The notes under the pieces: model-generated
The model's input: the letters and a program-made list of their open reading frames with translations, nothing else
Database searches by the model: none
Told to the model about the DNA's origin: nothing
Assembly: GCA_958295775.1 (NCBI GenBank)
Contig: CATQHC010000002.1
Location: forward strand, 1,221,894-1,285,893
Source: Chloroflexota bacterium
GTDB taxonomy: Bacteria > Chloroflexota > UBA11872 > VXOZ01
Length of the DNA stretch: 64,000 nucleotides
Direction of reading: 5' to 3'
In this document: one piece after another, positions 34,239-43,514 of the stretch
How positions within the stretch are numbered: position 1 is the first letter of the stretch
How the letters are laid out: each line of letters starts with the position of its first letter
Made by a program: the position numbers and the translations under genes

Positions 34239-36122
34239 CTAAAGGTGCTCTTTGATCTTCTCCGCCACCGTGCGGTTCATCTTCGGCGCGTCGGCGAGGG
34301 CCTCAAGCGACGCTTCCCGAATCGCATCCACGCTGCCGAAGTGCTGCAGCAACGCTACCTTCCGCTTCGTGCCGATGCCGGGGACTTTGTCGAGCAAAGA
34401 GCCGAGGGTGTGCTTGGTGCGGACGGTGCGGTGGTAGGTGATCGCAAACCGGTGCGCCTCATCGCGAATTCTTTGCAGCAGCTTGCGGGCCTCGGAGCGC
34501 TCCGTCAACATAACCGGTCGCGACTCTCCCGGCAGGAAGATCTCCTCCCGTTGTTTTGCGAGGCCCAGAATCGGGATGTCGTGGAGCGCCAGGTTCGCCA
34601 GCACCTCCAGCACGGCATTGAGCTGCCCCTTGCCGCCATCAATCACCAGCAGGTCGGGCTTCACGCCCCATGAGTCCAGAGCGTCCGTTTCGGTTCGGCC
34701 GTCCGCTCCCTCATGCTTGCCGGTCTCAGCTTCCGCGCGTTGTTCACTCAGGCGTTTAAGTCGCCTTGAGAGCATCTCCTGCAGGCTGGCAAAGTCGTTG
34801 GGACCGTCTACGGAATTGATGCGAAAACGCCGGTAGTCGCCCGTGCTCGGCAGGCCGGACACAAAGACCGCCATCGCGCCTACGGTATACGCCCCCTGGA
34901 TGTTTGAAATGTCGTAGCACTCGATGCGCACCGGCGGTGACTCGAGGTCGAGTACGTCAGCCAGCTCGGTCAGCGCCACTTGTGCGCGCTGTTGGCTGTC
35001 AAGGTGCCGCAGGCGATGGTCCTGCAAGCCCTGGCGGGCGTTATTCCCCGCCAACTCCACGAGCCGCCGCTTCTCACCGATCTTCGGCACATTGAGCGTT
35101 ACGGAGCCGCCCCGCCGCTCGCGCAGCCACGTGCGCAGCAATTCGGCGCCGCGAATGCCGACCGGCAGGAAGAGCGACTGCGGGATTTGCATGCTGCGGC
35201 CGTAGAACTGCTGCAGGAAGTCTCGAATCACGTCGCGGTCTTCCTCGTCGGTAACGTGCTCGAGGATGAAGTTCTCGCGACCCAGCAGGTGGCCGCCGCG
35301 GATACTGAATACCTGCACACAGGCCTCATCTTGCTCGCGGGCAAAACCAATGACGTCAATATCTCCTTGGCGGATATTGGTGATCTTTTGGCGCTCCAGG
35401 ACGCGTTCTACTGCCCGGATGCGGTCGCGCATCACCGCCGCGCGTTCAAACTCCAGCGCATTCGACGCCTCTCGCATCGCGGAGCGCAGGTCTTGAATCA
35501 CATCGCCCGGTCGACCCTTGAGAAAACGCGTGACCTGCCCAACGATCCCCGCGTATTCCTCCTGCGTGACCGCCCGGATACAGGGACCCGCGCAACGCTT
35601 GATGTGAAAGTCGAGACACGGCCGTTCGTATTCTTTTTCCATGTCCAAGGCGCATGACCGGTAGGGAAAGATGCGATTGAGCAAATTCAGCGTATCGCGC
35701 AGACTGTACGCGCTCGTGTACGGCCCGTAATAGTGAGCGCCGTCGTCCAGAATGCGGCGCGTCGTCAGCACCCGCGGGTAGCGCTCGTTGAGGGTGATCT
35801 TGAGGTAGAGAAACGACTTGTCGTCGCGCAGCACCACGTTGTAGCGCGGCCGGTGGTGCTTGATGAGGTTGCTCTCCAGCACTAGGGCCTCGATCTCTGT
35901 GTCGGTGATGATGTACTCGACCGTTGCGGCATTCTCGACCATGTTCCTCGTCTTCCATGGCATCCGGTCTTGGCGGCCAAAGTACGAGCGCACGCGATTG
36001 CGCAGCAGCTTGGCCTTGCCGACGTAGAGCACCCCGCCCTTGCGGTCGCGAAAGATGTAGCACCCGGGTAACAGCGGGACGGTTGGCATCCGCTCGCGGG
36101 CGTCTTTGACCGGGATCGACAC
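34239..36122 (-). CDS. uvrC: Excinuclease ABC subunit C
   Basis: A 627-residue UvrC, the double nuclease of nucleotide excision repair. The GIY-YIG domain starts PGCYIFRDRKGGVLYVGKAK (about 20-39), followed by NLLNRIFPYRSC and the Cys-rich YERPCLDFHIKRCAGPC. A UVR segment lies at about 205-240. The RNase-H-like 5' nuclease contains IECYDISNIQGAYTVGAM and LLVIDGGKGQLNAV. C-terminal helix-hairpin-helix: KVPGIGTKRKVALLQHFGS. GTG start with GGAGAA upstream. The cysteine cluster (four Cys, as in Fe-S-type UvrC) is intact. A ~45-residue polar insert lies in the C-terminal nuclease region. Confidence 0.97.
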   Translation of the reverse strand: MSIPVKDARERMPTVPLLPGCYIFRDRKGGVLYVGKAKLLRNRVRSYFGRQDRMPWKTRNMVENAATVEYIITDTEIEALVLESNLIKHHRPRYNVVLRDDKSFLYLKITLNERYPRVLTTRRILDDGAHYYGPYTSAYSLRDTLNLLNRIFPYRSCALDMEKEYERPCLDFHIKRCAGPCIRAVTQEEYAGIVGQVTRFLKGRPGDVIQDLRSAMREASNALEFERAAVMRDRIRAVERVLERQKITNIRQGDIDVIGFAREQDEACVQVFSIRGGHLLGRENFILEHVTDEEDRDVIRDFLQQFYGRSMQIPQSLFLPVGIRGAELLRTWLRERRGGSVTLNVPKIGEKRRLVELAGNNARQGLQDHRLRHLDSQQRAQVALTELADVLDLESPPVRIECYDISNIQGAYTVGAMAVFVSGLPSTGDYRRFRINSVDGPNDFASLQEMLSRRLKRLSEQRAEAETGKHEGADGRTETDALDSWGVKPDLLVIDGGKGQLNAVLEVLANLALHDIPILGLAKQREEIFLPGESRPVMLTERSEARKLLQRIRDEAHRFAITYHRTVRTKHTLGSLLDKVPGIGTKRKVALLQHFGSVDAIREASLEALADAPKMNRTVAEKIKEHL

Positions 36123-36243
36123 GCAGATTCTCCGTTGGTTGTGCTTGCCAGCACCGACCTCTCGTCATCCGTATGGTATCATGAGCACAAATGGCTCCGT
36201 TTTCCCTTCTCTTACTATGGTTAACCTTGTGGTGAAGTAGCAA

Positions 36244-36555
36244 GTGTCCAGTATCCTTGAAGATGAATTCCATCGGGCGATGCTGAGCATTGACGCCACG
36301 GCTGGCAAGTATGGCTATCACCCGAGCTATTCTTTGCGCATGGTACACGAGCTTGGCGGTCTCAGAGCGGCAAAGCAACTGCTCAGCACAGATAACCCGC
36401 AATCTGGATTGGCCAGACTTTGGGAGTTGGAACTGCTTGATAACTCTATGGAAGCCTTGGTCATACAAGAGCAATGGAAAGATCTCTTTAGCGAAGAAGA
36501 CCTACAAGAGGCACGCAGACGGTTGAGAGAGTACGGGTATGCGTTTCCACGTTGA
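36244..36555 (+). CDS. Small hypothetical protein
   Basis: A 103-residue soluble protein, mostly helical, that I do not recognise by name. It ends with a pattern seen in many uncharacterised bacterial proteins: MEALVIQEQWKDLFSEEDLQ followed by ARRRLREYGYAF. There is no signal or membrane segment. GTG start. It is divergent from uvrC with 121 bases between the starts. Confidence 0.6.
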   Translation: MSSILEDEFHRAMLSIDATAGKYGYHPSYSLRMVHELGGLRAAKQLLSTDNPQSGLARLWELELLDNSMEALVIQEQWKDLFSEEDLQEARRRLREYGYAFPR

Positions 36556-36666
36556 AAGTCCACAACCAATAGTCGCCCCAGCGCATGTCTGAGTCCAGGG
36601 CAAAGGGGATGATGGGGAATGCGGCGGTTGCAGCGTGACTGCCCGAAGTAGAAGGAACAATGAGGG

Positions 36667-36927
36667 ATGGCGGTATTTGATACTTACAGAGCGTGTGAAG
36701 CCCTGACAGGCGCGGGCTTCACAGAACGCCAAGCCAAAGCCCTTATCGACGTGGGCCGCGAAGGCTACGGTGCGCTGGCAACCAAAACTGACATTCAGGA
36801 CATGGCGACCAAAACCGACTTGCGCGAACTAGAACAGCGCATAACCATCAAGGTTGGCGCGATGCTGTTCACATTAGCGGGCTTACTGGTTGCGGTACTG
36901 GTCGCGCTGGAATTGCTGCCGCTCTAG
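36667..36927 (+). CDS. Small coiled-coil membrane protein (DUF1640-like)
   Basis: An 86-residue protein with an N-terminal helical region (TGAGFTERQAKALIDVG), a short coiled coil with repeated ATKTDI/ATKTDL units (about 38-58), and one C-terminal membrane helix (LFTLAGLLVAVLVALELL). This layout matches DUF1640/CCDC90-like small proteins, which are common but of unknown role. ATG start with GAAGGA upstream. Confidence 0.65.
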   Translation: MAVFDTYRACEALTGAGFTERQAKALIDVGREGYGALATKTDIQDMATKTDLRELEQRITIKVGAMLFTLAGLLVAVLVALELLPL

Positions 36928-37104
36928 ACTCGACCGGGGCTGGTGCAGGAGTGTATGCCCGCAAACATACACTCAATGCGATTCTGCTAGGATATTTTCC
37001 CTTTGTCAGGCAAGAAAACCACTTGCGGACCGCAAGAATCTGTGCAATGTTGTGAGCGAGCACTATTATATTCAGACATAGGCTCTAAAGAAGGAGTGAC
37101 CGAA

Positions 37105-37899
37105 ATGCGTTTCACGAGGAAGTTCGTTGGTCTGCTAGTCATCGCGAGCATACTGCTCTTGCCAGCGTGCGCCACTGCGGCAGTGCAAGCCGCGCCGAAT
37201 GAGGCGGAAGCAGCGGCGCCTGCCGCCACCGTGTATAACGGCGGTGAGGACAAGCAGATCGAGCGGAGCATTTCCGTACAGGGCCAGGGCACGGTGAGCG
37301 CCAAGCCAGACTTGGTCACACTCTCTCTGGGTGTGCAGACCACGGGTGAAACCGCGATGGATGCGTTGCTGCTCAACAGTGAGCAAATGACCGGTGTCAT
37401 CGCCGCAATTCAGGAGTCCGGCATAGAGCAGGAGGACATCCAGACCTCCGGCATCAACCTCTATCCCGTGTATGACAATCAGCGGCTGGAACCGGGGCAA
37501 ACGCGGGAAGTCATTGGGTACCGGGCGTCAAACTCTGTGAGCATTACCGTTCACGACATCGATAAGGCGGGCTCGGTGCTTGACGCAGCGGTAGCGGCCG
37601 GCGCAAATCAGGTTGGCGGTGTGCAGTTTGGCTTGAGCGAAACCGACACACTCATCACAGACGCGCTCATCGCCGCGGTTCAGAATGCACAGGCCAAAGC
37701 GCAGACAATCGCCGACACGCTCGGCGTGCAACTTGGCGCTGCGCTCGTGGTCAATGAAGAGTGGATAGAGCTGCCGCGTGCCGGCGCTCAATTCGCCCGT
37801 GCGGAAGCCGCGTTCGATAACGGCGGTTTCTCCGCACCCGTCCAAGGCGGCACAGTGAGCGTCACTGCGCACATCCGGGTGACGTTCGCGATCGAATAG
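37105..37899 (+). CDS. SIMPL-domain (DUF541) lipoprotein
   Basis: A 264-residue exported protein. It has a basic start MRFTRKF, a hydrophobic core and a lipobox LLLPAC (Cys about 17), then an acidic spacer and a SIMPL domain: ERSISVQGQGTVSAKPDLVT, the IQESGIEQEDIQTSGINLYP block and AAVQNAQAKAQTIADTLGVQ. SIMPL proteins (BP26/YggE type) form ring-like assemblies and are linked to stress tolerance; no enzyme activity is known. The ATG at 37105 has AAGGAG in good position. A clean hairpin terminator follows the stop. Confidence 0.85.
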   Translation: MRFTRKFVGLLVIASILLLPACATAAVQAAPNEAEAAAPAATVYNGGEDKQIERSISVQGQGTVSAKPDLVTLSLGVQTTGETAMDALLLNSEQMTGVIAAIQESGIEQEDIQTSGINLYPVYDNQRLEPGQTREVIGYRASNSVSITVHDIDKAGSVLDAAVAAGANQVGGVQFGLSETDTLITDALIAAVQNAQAKAQTIADTLGVQLGAALVVNEEWIELPRAGAQFARAEAAFDNGGFSAPVQGGTVSVTAHIRVTFAIE

Positions 37900-37947
37900 C
37901 ACTCTGTGCCCCAGGCCGGTAGGCATTTTGCAATGGAATTGAATAGA

Positions 37948-37975
37948 GGCGGGTTGCTCAGCAACCCGCCTTCCT
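37948..37975 (+). terminator. Hairpin terminator after the SIMPL gene
   Basis: GGCGGGTTGCT (37948-37958) and AGCAACCCGCC (37960-37970) form an 11-base-pair stem with a one-base nominal loop, followed by TTCCTCT. It lies between the convergent SIMPL and Tag-like genes and could serve both. Confidence 0.6.
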
Positions 37976-38044
37976 CTACCACTTGACCGACAGGCTTTGT
38001 AGAAATCCCAGACTTTTTTTGCTGTCCTTAGAGTTTTCTGACCC

Positions 38045-38503
38045 TCATGTGTGTGGCGTTCGCCCCCGCGAGGCGCACCACTCTTCGTACGGCGGCACGT
38101 CCTCGCCGACCACGTACAGGAAGTAATATACACCGGTTTCGCCCAGAAAGCCGAAGCGCTTGCGCAGGTCCTTCTCCGTTGCGTTATAGTCGCTGTGAGA
38201 GCGCAAGTAGGCCTGGAAGCTCCCGTGCTCTTCTTCCAGCTCGCGCATTGCCCGGGCATTCTTGACGATGGCTGCCAGCTTGCGCCGGTTGCGGATGACG
38301 CGCCTGTCCTGCGCCAGCTCGTCCAGTTCCTTTTCGCTGAGAAACGCAATCGCCACCGGATCGAAGTTGCGCATGGCTTCCATGATGTCGGGCCACTTTG
38401 CCTCCACGACCTTCCATGACATGCCGCTGTGAAAGACAGCCTTGCTCATCACTGCGAGGTAGTCCGCAAGACTCTGGGGCTCGATCTGCTGCGGTGCTTC
38501 CAT
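38045..38503 (-). CDS. Tag-like (3-methyladenine glycosylase I fold) protein, catalytic residues missing
   Basis: About 152 residues matching the core of DNA-3-methyladenine glycosylase I: SGMSWKVVEAKWPDIMEAM, FDPVAIAFLSEKELDELAQ, RRVIRNRRKLAAIVKNARAM and the EEHGSFQAYL block. It lacks the N-terminal ~25 residues of E. coli Tag that carry a zinc Cys and His. The position of the catalytic Glu (Glu38 in E. coli, eight residues before the Trp of LSW) is Ala. The C-terminal zinc pair is not evident. It is probably a non-catalytic DNA-binding relative or acts by another mechanism. The ATG at 38503 has AAAGG six bases upstream; an in-frame TTG lies six codons earlier. Confidence 0.7.
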   Translation of the reverse strand: MEAPQQIEPQSLADYLAVMSKAVFHSGMSWKVVEAKWPDIMEAMRNFDPVAIAFLSEKELDELAQDRRVIRNRRKLAAIVKNARAMRELEEEHGSFQAYLRSHSDYNATEKDLRKRFGFLGETGVYYFLYVVGEDVPPYEEWCASRGRTPHT

Positions 38504-38688
38504 GGTGACCTTTCTCGTCAAATGGGCCGGACTACGGTGCGGTACGGATCAGTCAGAATTAGCAGTCCCTGCAGTATGGCAGACGTATTGGAATTGGGCA
38601 ATCGAAATACTCTTTCGGCGTCTCGCGGATTTCTCCCCCACACAGTGGTCTGGGCAATTTCTTGTGTGATTGCCCTCAGCAGTCTCAC

Positions 38689-38718
38689 TTGTGAGAAGGC
38701 AATTTGAGACGGTATAAT
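38689..38718 (+). promoter_or_regulatory. Putative promoter of the gatC operon
   Basis: TTGTGA (38689-38694) and a consensus TATAAT (38713-38718) with 18-base spacing. A start site near 38725 rules out the upstream TTG at 38704 as the gatC start and favours the GTG at 38749. Confidence 0.55.
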
Positions 38719-38748
38719 CAGTTTGAGGCAACGAAAGGCAAAAGGGCC

Positions 38749-39060
38749 GTGAAGGACTCCGACCACACAACAACGATAACGCGTGCCGACGTGCAGCACG
38801 TGGCAAACTTAGCCAGACTCGCGCTCTCCGCTGAAGAGGAAGAACGCTTTCAGCACCAGTTGAGTGCTGTATTCGAGCACTTTCAAAAACTCAGCGATTT
38901 GGATACCGAGCAGATCCCTCCGACCGCACAGGTTATTCCACTCACGAACGTCATGCGACCGGACGCAGTTGAGCCGTCGCTACCGGAACAGGACGTGCTC
39001 GCGAACGCCCCGGACCGCGAGGGCGACCAGTTTCGCGTGCGCGCCATTCTGGAATTCTAG
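38749..39060 (+). CDS. gatC: Asp-tRNA(Asn)/Glu-tRNA(Gln) amidotransferase subunit C
   Basis: About 103 residues of GatC, the small belt-like subunit that stabilises GatAB. It has ITRADVQHVANLARLALSAE near the start, then FEHFQKLSDLDTEQIPPTAQ, NVMRPDAVEPSL and the terminal FRVRAILEF. GTG start chosen because the likely promoter lies between it and the earlier in-frame TTG. gatA follows after three bases. The complex amidates misacylated Glu-tRNA(Gln) and/or Asp-tRNA(Asn). Confidence 0.93.
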   Translation: MKDSDHTTTITRADVQHVANLARLALSAEEEERFQHQLSAVFEHFQKLSDLDTEQIPPTAQVIPLTNVMRPDAVEPSLPEQDVLANAPDREGDQFRVRAILEF

Positions 39061-39063
39061 TCC

Positions 39064-40539
39064 GTGAACCTCAATGCGCTGACTATCCACCAAGCCCAGG
39101 ACTTGCTGCGCCGCGGCGAGATTTCGTCACTACAGCTTACCGAAGCAGTCTTGGCGCAGATCGAGTCCCTTGACGAATCGATTCACGCGTTCGTGACGGT
39201 TACGGCGGCAGAGGCGAGGGCCCAGGCACAGGCCGCCGATGCGCGGTTGGCCCAGGATGGCGTCGCCGCGCCGCCGCTCTTGGGCATCCCCGCGGCGATC
39301 AAAGACGTGGTCAGCACCAAAGGCGTCCGCACCACCTGCTCCTCGCGCATGTTGGAGGATTACGTGCCACCGTATGACGCTACGGTCATGGAGAAGCTCA
39401 ACGCCCAAGGAATCGTGCTGGTGGGCAAGACCAATATGGACGAGTTTGCCATGGGTTCCAGCACGGAGCATTCGGCATTCTTCACGACCCGCAACCCGTG
39501 GGATCGCGAGCGCGTCCCGGGCGGGTCGAGCGGCGGCTCGGCAGCGGCGGTGGCCGCCGACCAGGCAATCTTTGCGCTAGGCTCCGATACCGGCGGTTCA
39601 ATTCGTCAACCGGCAGCGCTCTGCGGCGTCGTTGGGATGAAACCTACCTATGGCCGCGTCTCGCGTTATGGCCTGGTTGCGTTTGCGTCGTCGCTCGACC
39701 AGATCGGCCCCTTCACGAAGGACGTCACCGATTGCGCCATTGTGCTGGAAGCCATCTGCGGCCACGATCCGCGCGACGCCACGTCGGCGCCCAACCCCGT
39801 GCCAAACTGGCCGGAGGCACTGAAGCAAGACGTTCGCGGTCTGCGGCTGGGTGTGCCGCGGGAGTACTTCGGCGCAGGTATTGACCCCGAAGTCGAGCAA
39901 GCGGTGCGGACAGCAATCGATCAGTTGGCAGGGCTTGGCGTTGCGGTGGAAGACGTCTCACTGCCGCATACCGACCACGCGTTGGCCACCTACTACATCA
40001 TTGCTCCTGCCGAGGCGAGCGCAAACCTGGCACGCTATGACGGCATCAGGTACGGCTATGCGGCGCAGGACGCCGAGACTATGTGGGATGCTTACAGCCG
40101 GACTCGAGGTCAGGGCTTTGGTTCCGAGGTCAAGCGGCGCATCCTCGTCGGCACGCACGCCCTCTCCAGCGGCTACTACGACGCCTATTACCTGAAAGCG
40201 CAAAAGGTGCGGACACTCATCGCGGCGGACTTTCAGGAGGCTTTCGAGCGCGTGGACGCTATCGTCTGCCCCACGTCGGCAACCGTAGCCTTCAAGATTG
40301 GCGAACGCATTGACGATCCGATTAGTATGTACCTATCTGACTTGTATACGTTGCCCGGCAACGTCGCCGGCCTGCCCGGCGTTTCCCAGCCGTGCGGCCT
40401 CGTGCAAGGGCTACCCGTAGGGCTGCAGTTCATTGGAAAGCCGTACGACGAGTCTACGCTCCTGCGTCTGGCCTACGCCTATGAGCAAGTGAGCGGCAAG
40501 AGCTACAAACCTGCCCTCTCCCAAGGAGCACCACACTAA
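39064..40539 (+). CDS. gatA: Asp-tRNA(Asn)/Glu-tRNA(Gln) amidotransferase subunit A
   Basis: A 491-residue amidase-signature enzyme that releases ammonia from glutamine or asparagine. The Ser-cisSer-Lys triad is visible: Lys in [17 protein letters not shown], and the serines in [16 protein letters not shown] and [17 protein letters not shown]. The [12 protein letters not shown] block typical of GatA is present. GTG start three bases after gatC. The stop overlaps the next ATG by one base (TAATG), so the aminotransferase gene is tightly coupled to it. Confidence 0.97.
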   Translation: MNLNALTIHQAQDLLRRGEISSLQLTEAVLAQIESLDESIHAFVTVTAAEARAQAQAADARLAQDGVAAPPLLGIPAAIKDVVSTKGVRTTCSSRMLEDYVPPYDATVMEKLNAQGIVLVGKTNMDEFAMGSSTEHSAFFTTRNPWDRERVPGGSSGGSAAAVAADQAIFALGSDTGGSIRQPAALCGVVGMKPTYGRVSRYGLVAFASSLDQIGPFTKDVTDCAIVLEAICGHDPRDATSAPNPVPNWPEALKQDVRGLRLGVPREYFGAGIDPEVEQAVRTAIDQLAGLGVAVEDVSLPHTDHALATYYIIAPAEASANLARYDGIRYGYAAQDAETMWDAYSRTRGQGFGSEVKRRILVGTHALSSGYYDAYYLKAQKVRTLIAADFQEAFERVDAIVCPTSATVAFKIGERIDDPISMYLSDLYTLPGNVAGLPGVSQPCGLVQGLPVGLQFIGKPYDESTLLRLAYAYEQVSGKSYKPALSQGAPH

Positions 40540-41750
40540 TGACCGCATCTTCCCTCACAGACACTGGCGCCACGACCGGCGCTGACATCACCGGCAGGCT
40601 GTCGTCCCGTGTGCGGCAGGTGCCGGCTTCCGGCATTCGCAAGTTCTTCGATATCCTCGCCAGCATGGACGACGTAATTTCGCTCGGCGTGGGCGAGCCG
40701 GATTTTGTCACTCCGCCTCACATTCTGCAGGCGGGTGTCGACTCGCTCGGCAAAGGCGAGACCCATTACACATCCAATTACGGCCTGATGGAGTTGCGGG
40801 AAGCAGTGGCCGCGTACCTGAGCGACCACTACGGCGTCCAATACGATCCACAGACGGAGATTCTCCTGACGGCGGGTGTGAGCGAAGCGGTTGATATCGC
40901 GCTGCGGGCTGTGATCGATCCCGGCGATGAAGTGATTGTGCCGGAGCCCGCGTATGTCTCCTACCGTCCGTGCATTACATTTGCCGGCGGCGAGCCGGTT
41001 GGCATCAATAGTTCGGCGGCAACCAACTTTCGCATCACTGCGGCGCAGATTGCCGCTGCGATCACGCCGCGTACGAAGGCACTGCTGCTCGGTTTTCCGG
41101 CAAATCCCACAGGCGCAATGCTGCCGCGTGAGGAATGGGAGCAGATCGTCGCGTTGGCGCGGCAGCACAACCTCATTATGCTCTCCGACGAGATTTACGG
41201 GCGGCTGGCGTACACGATGGCGCATACGTGTGTGAGCGCCCTTCCCGGAGCCTGGGACCGCACAATTCTGCTCGGCGGCTTTTCCAAATCATACGCCATG
41301 ACCGGTTGGCGCATCGGCTACGTGGCAGCCCCCAGCGCAATTCTGGAGTACATCATGAAGGTGCACCAATATGTGCTCATGTGCGCCCCGACGATGAGCC
41401 AGTACGCGGCGCTGCAGGCCGTGCAGCACGGCGAAGCGGATGTCGTGCGCATGCTTGATGAGTACACAAAGAGGCGCACCCTCATCGTCGACGGCTTGAA
41501 CGCGATGGGGCTTGATTGCGTCCCGCCCGACGGCGCCTTCTACTGCTTCCCGAGTATTCGTTCCACCGGCCTCTCGTCGCAGGAGTTCGCGGAGCGATTG
41601 TTGCAAGAAGAGCACGTCGCCTGTGTGGCGGGCGACGCCTTTGGCCCATGCGGCGACGGCCATGTGCGCATGTGCTACGCCGTGCCAACCGCCGACATTG
41701 AAGTCGCGCTCGAGCGCATTGCGAATTTCGTGAACCGCGTGAGAGCCTAG
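40539..41750 (+). CDS. Class I/II pyridoxal-phosphate aminotransferase
   Basis: A 403-residue fold-type I aminotransferase. It has SLGVGEPDFVTPPHILQAG, HYTSNYGLMELREAVAAYL, the FPANPTGAM block, LSDEIYG, and the PLP lysine in GGFSKSYAMTGWRIGY. It resembles aspartate/aromatic or alanine aminotransferases of the Igamma type; exact substrate is open. It is set between gatA and gatB with a one-base overlap, so it is expressed with the amidotransferase, possibly for glutamate/aspartate supply. About 170 bases of palindromic repeats separate it from gatB. Confidence 0.9.
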   Translation: MTASSLTDTGATTGADITGRLSSRVRQVPASGIRKFFDILASMDDVISLGVGEPDFVTPPHILQAGVDSLGKGETHYTSNYGLMELREAVAAYLSDHYGVQYDPQTEILLTAGVSEAVDIALRAVIDPGDEVIVPEPAYVSYRPCITFAGGEPVGINSSAATNFRITAAQIAAAITPRTKALLLGFPANPTGAMLPREEWEQIVALARQHNLIMLSDEIYGRLAYTMAHTCVSALPGAWDRTILLGGFSKSYAMTGWRIGYVAAPSAILEYIMKVHQYVLMCAPTMSQYAALQAVQHGEADVVRMLDEYTKRRTLIVDGLNAMGLDCVPPDGAFYCFPSIRSTGLSSQEFAERLLQEEHVACVAGDAFGPCGDGHVRMCYAVPTADIEVALERIANFVNRVRA

Positions 41751-41783
41751 CATGTCTTACGCGAGTCCGGCCGCGTAGACTGA

Positions 41784-41906
41784 GTAGCGCAGGTTTGTAA
41801 CCTGCGTTACTGCGGCAGACTTGCAAGTCAGGTAGCGTAGGTCTGTAACCTGCGTCACCATGGGAGAATCGCAGGTCAGGTAGCGTAGGTTCGTAGCCTG
41901 CGCCAC
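41784..41906. repeat. Three tandem 27-base palindromic repeats before gatB
   Basis: Copies at 41784-41810, 41832-41858 and 41880-41906 follow GTAGCG(C/T)AGGT.(T/C)GTA.CCTGCG..AC and recur every 48 bases. Each has a central AGGT...ACCT inversion that can fold as a hairpin. The spacers share CAGGT and CATGGGAG. They lie between the aminotransferase and gatB. Confidence 0.75.
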
Positions 41907-41923
41907 CATGGGAGTGACATTTC

Positions 41924-43390
41924 GTGGAGACAACCGTAGCCGAAAAATACCGCACCGTCATCGGCTTGGAATTCCACGTGCAGCTCTTGACGGAGAGCAA
42001 GATGTTCTGCCGGTGCAGCGCGCAATATGCCGCCAATCCACCGAATACGGTGGTCTGCCCGGTCTGTCTCGGCCTGCCGGGGGCGTTGCCGGTCATCAAT
42101 GAAAAAGTCATCGAGTGCATCGTCATGACCGGCATGGCGCTAAACTGCAATATCCCCGAATTCGCCAAGTTCGACCGCAAGAACTACCCGTACCCCGATC
42201 TGCCAAAGGGCTATCAAATCTCGCAGTACGATTTGCCCTTCTGCGTGGCAGGGAGCCTTGAGCTCGACGAGGAAGACGGCGGGCGCACCATTGGCATCAC
42301 GCGCGTGCACCAAGAGGAAGATACGGCCAAGTCCACCCACGTCACCGCGCCGAGCGGCGAGCGATATTCACTCGTTGACTTCAATCGCTCCGGGGTGCCT
42401 CTGATGGAAGTAGTGACTGAACCCGACGTTGCCTCGCCGGAGGAAGCCGCGGCGTTAGGACGCAAACTGCGCCAAATTGTGCGCTACCTCGGCATTTCCA
42501 CCGGCAACATGGAAGATGGCGCGATGCGCTGTGACGCCAACATCTCGGTTTGGCCGGCCGACGCGCCCACCGGGAATATCAAAGTCGAAGTGAAGAACAT
42601 GAATTCCTTCCGCGCCGTCGAGCGGGCCCTATTTTTCGAGCAAGAGCGGCAGACCCGTATCTTGGAGAGCGGCGCCGACACACGCGTCACCGAGACGCGC
42701 GGGTGGGTGGAAACAACCGGCGAAACCGTATCGCAGCGCATTAAGGAAGCAGCTCACGACTACCGCTACTTTCCCGAACCGGACTTGCCGCCGCTGCAAC
42801 TCACGCAGGACTGGATTGAAACAGTGCGCGCGTCGTTGCCGGAACTGCCGGCTGCCAAGAAACAGCGCTTCATGGCCGAATACGACCTCTCTGCGTACGA
42901 TGCCGGCTTGTTGACGCAATCGCGCGACCTGGCCGCCTATTTCGAGGCAGCGTCCGACCGCGCGAAGAACGCCAAGGCCGTTGCGAACTGGATGTCGCGC
43001 AATCTATTGCGGCGCCTCAACGAATCCGATACAGAAATCACCGAATGCAGGATTTCACCGGAAGCGCTCGCCGAGATGATTACCCTCATTGAATCCGGCG
43101 AGATCAGCAATCGCATGGCGCAGGAAGTCTTCGACCAGATGTTCGACACTGGCAAGAGCGCGCCTGCCATAGTGAAAGAGCAAGGCCTGGCGCAGATCAG
43201 CGATGAGAGCGAATTGGAAGGAATCGTGGCCCAGGTGATTGCGGAAAACCCCGCCGCTGTGCAAGACTTTAATCAGGGGAAGAAACGGGCCATAGGCTTC
43301 CTGGTCGGTCAGGTCATGAAGGCCACCCGCGGCAAAGCAAACCCCGGTATCGTCAACCAAAAGCTACAGGAACAATTACGCCAGAGCTGA
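41924..43390 (+). CDS. gatB: Asp-tRNA(Asn)/Glu-tRNA(Gln) amidotransferase subunit B
   Basis: A 488-residue GatB, the kinase-like subunit that activates the misacylated tRNA. It has [86 protein letters not shown] and [16 protein letters not shown]. The C-terminal YqeY-like tail has [18 protein letters not shown]. Zinc cysteines in FCRC and VCPVC are intact. GTG start behind GGGAG in the last repeat unit. Confidence 0.97.
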   Translation: METTVAEKYRTVIGLEFHVQLLTESKMFCRCSAQYAANPPNTVVCPVCLGLPGALPVINEKVIECIVMTGMALNCNIPEFAKFDRKNYPYPDLPKGYQISQYDLPFCVAGSLELDEEDGGRTIGITRVHQEEDTAKSTHVTAPSGERYSLVDFNRSGVPLMEVVTEPDVASPEEAAALGRKLRQIVRYLGISTGNMEDGAMRCDANISVWPADAPTGNIKVEVKNMNSFRAVERALFFEQERQTRILESGADTRVTETRGWVETTGETVSQRIKEAAHDYRYFPEPDLPPLQLTQDWIETVRASLPELPAAKKQRFMAEYDLSAYDAGLLTQSRDLAAYFEAASDRAKNAKAVANWMSRNLLRRLNESDTEITECRISPEALAEMITLIESGEISNRMAQEVFDQMFDTGKSAPAIVKEQGLAQISDESELEGIVAQVIAENPAAVQDFNQGKKRAIGFLVGQVMKATRGKANPGIVNQKLQEQLRQS

Positions 43391-43514
43391 CCGAGACGTG
43401 CCCCGGCTCTACGAGATTCAGCAACTTCAAGCGACTGTCGCTCCGGCACAACGAAGTGCTCTCAGTGTGCGCTTGCTCCCGGCAAAGTTGCCGGTGAAAG
43501 AGGAGGCATAGTAC

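Noticed and set aside
41784..41906. Short CRISPR array of three repeats
   Set aside because: The gaps between the repeats share sequence with each other, and each repeat is itself a palindrome. It fits an intergenic hairpin repeat better.
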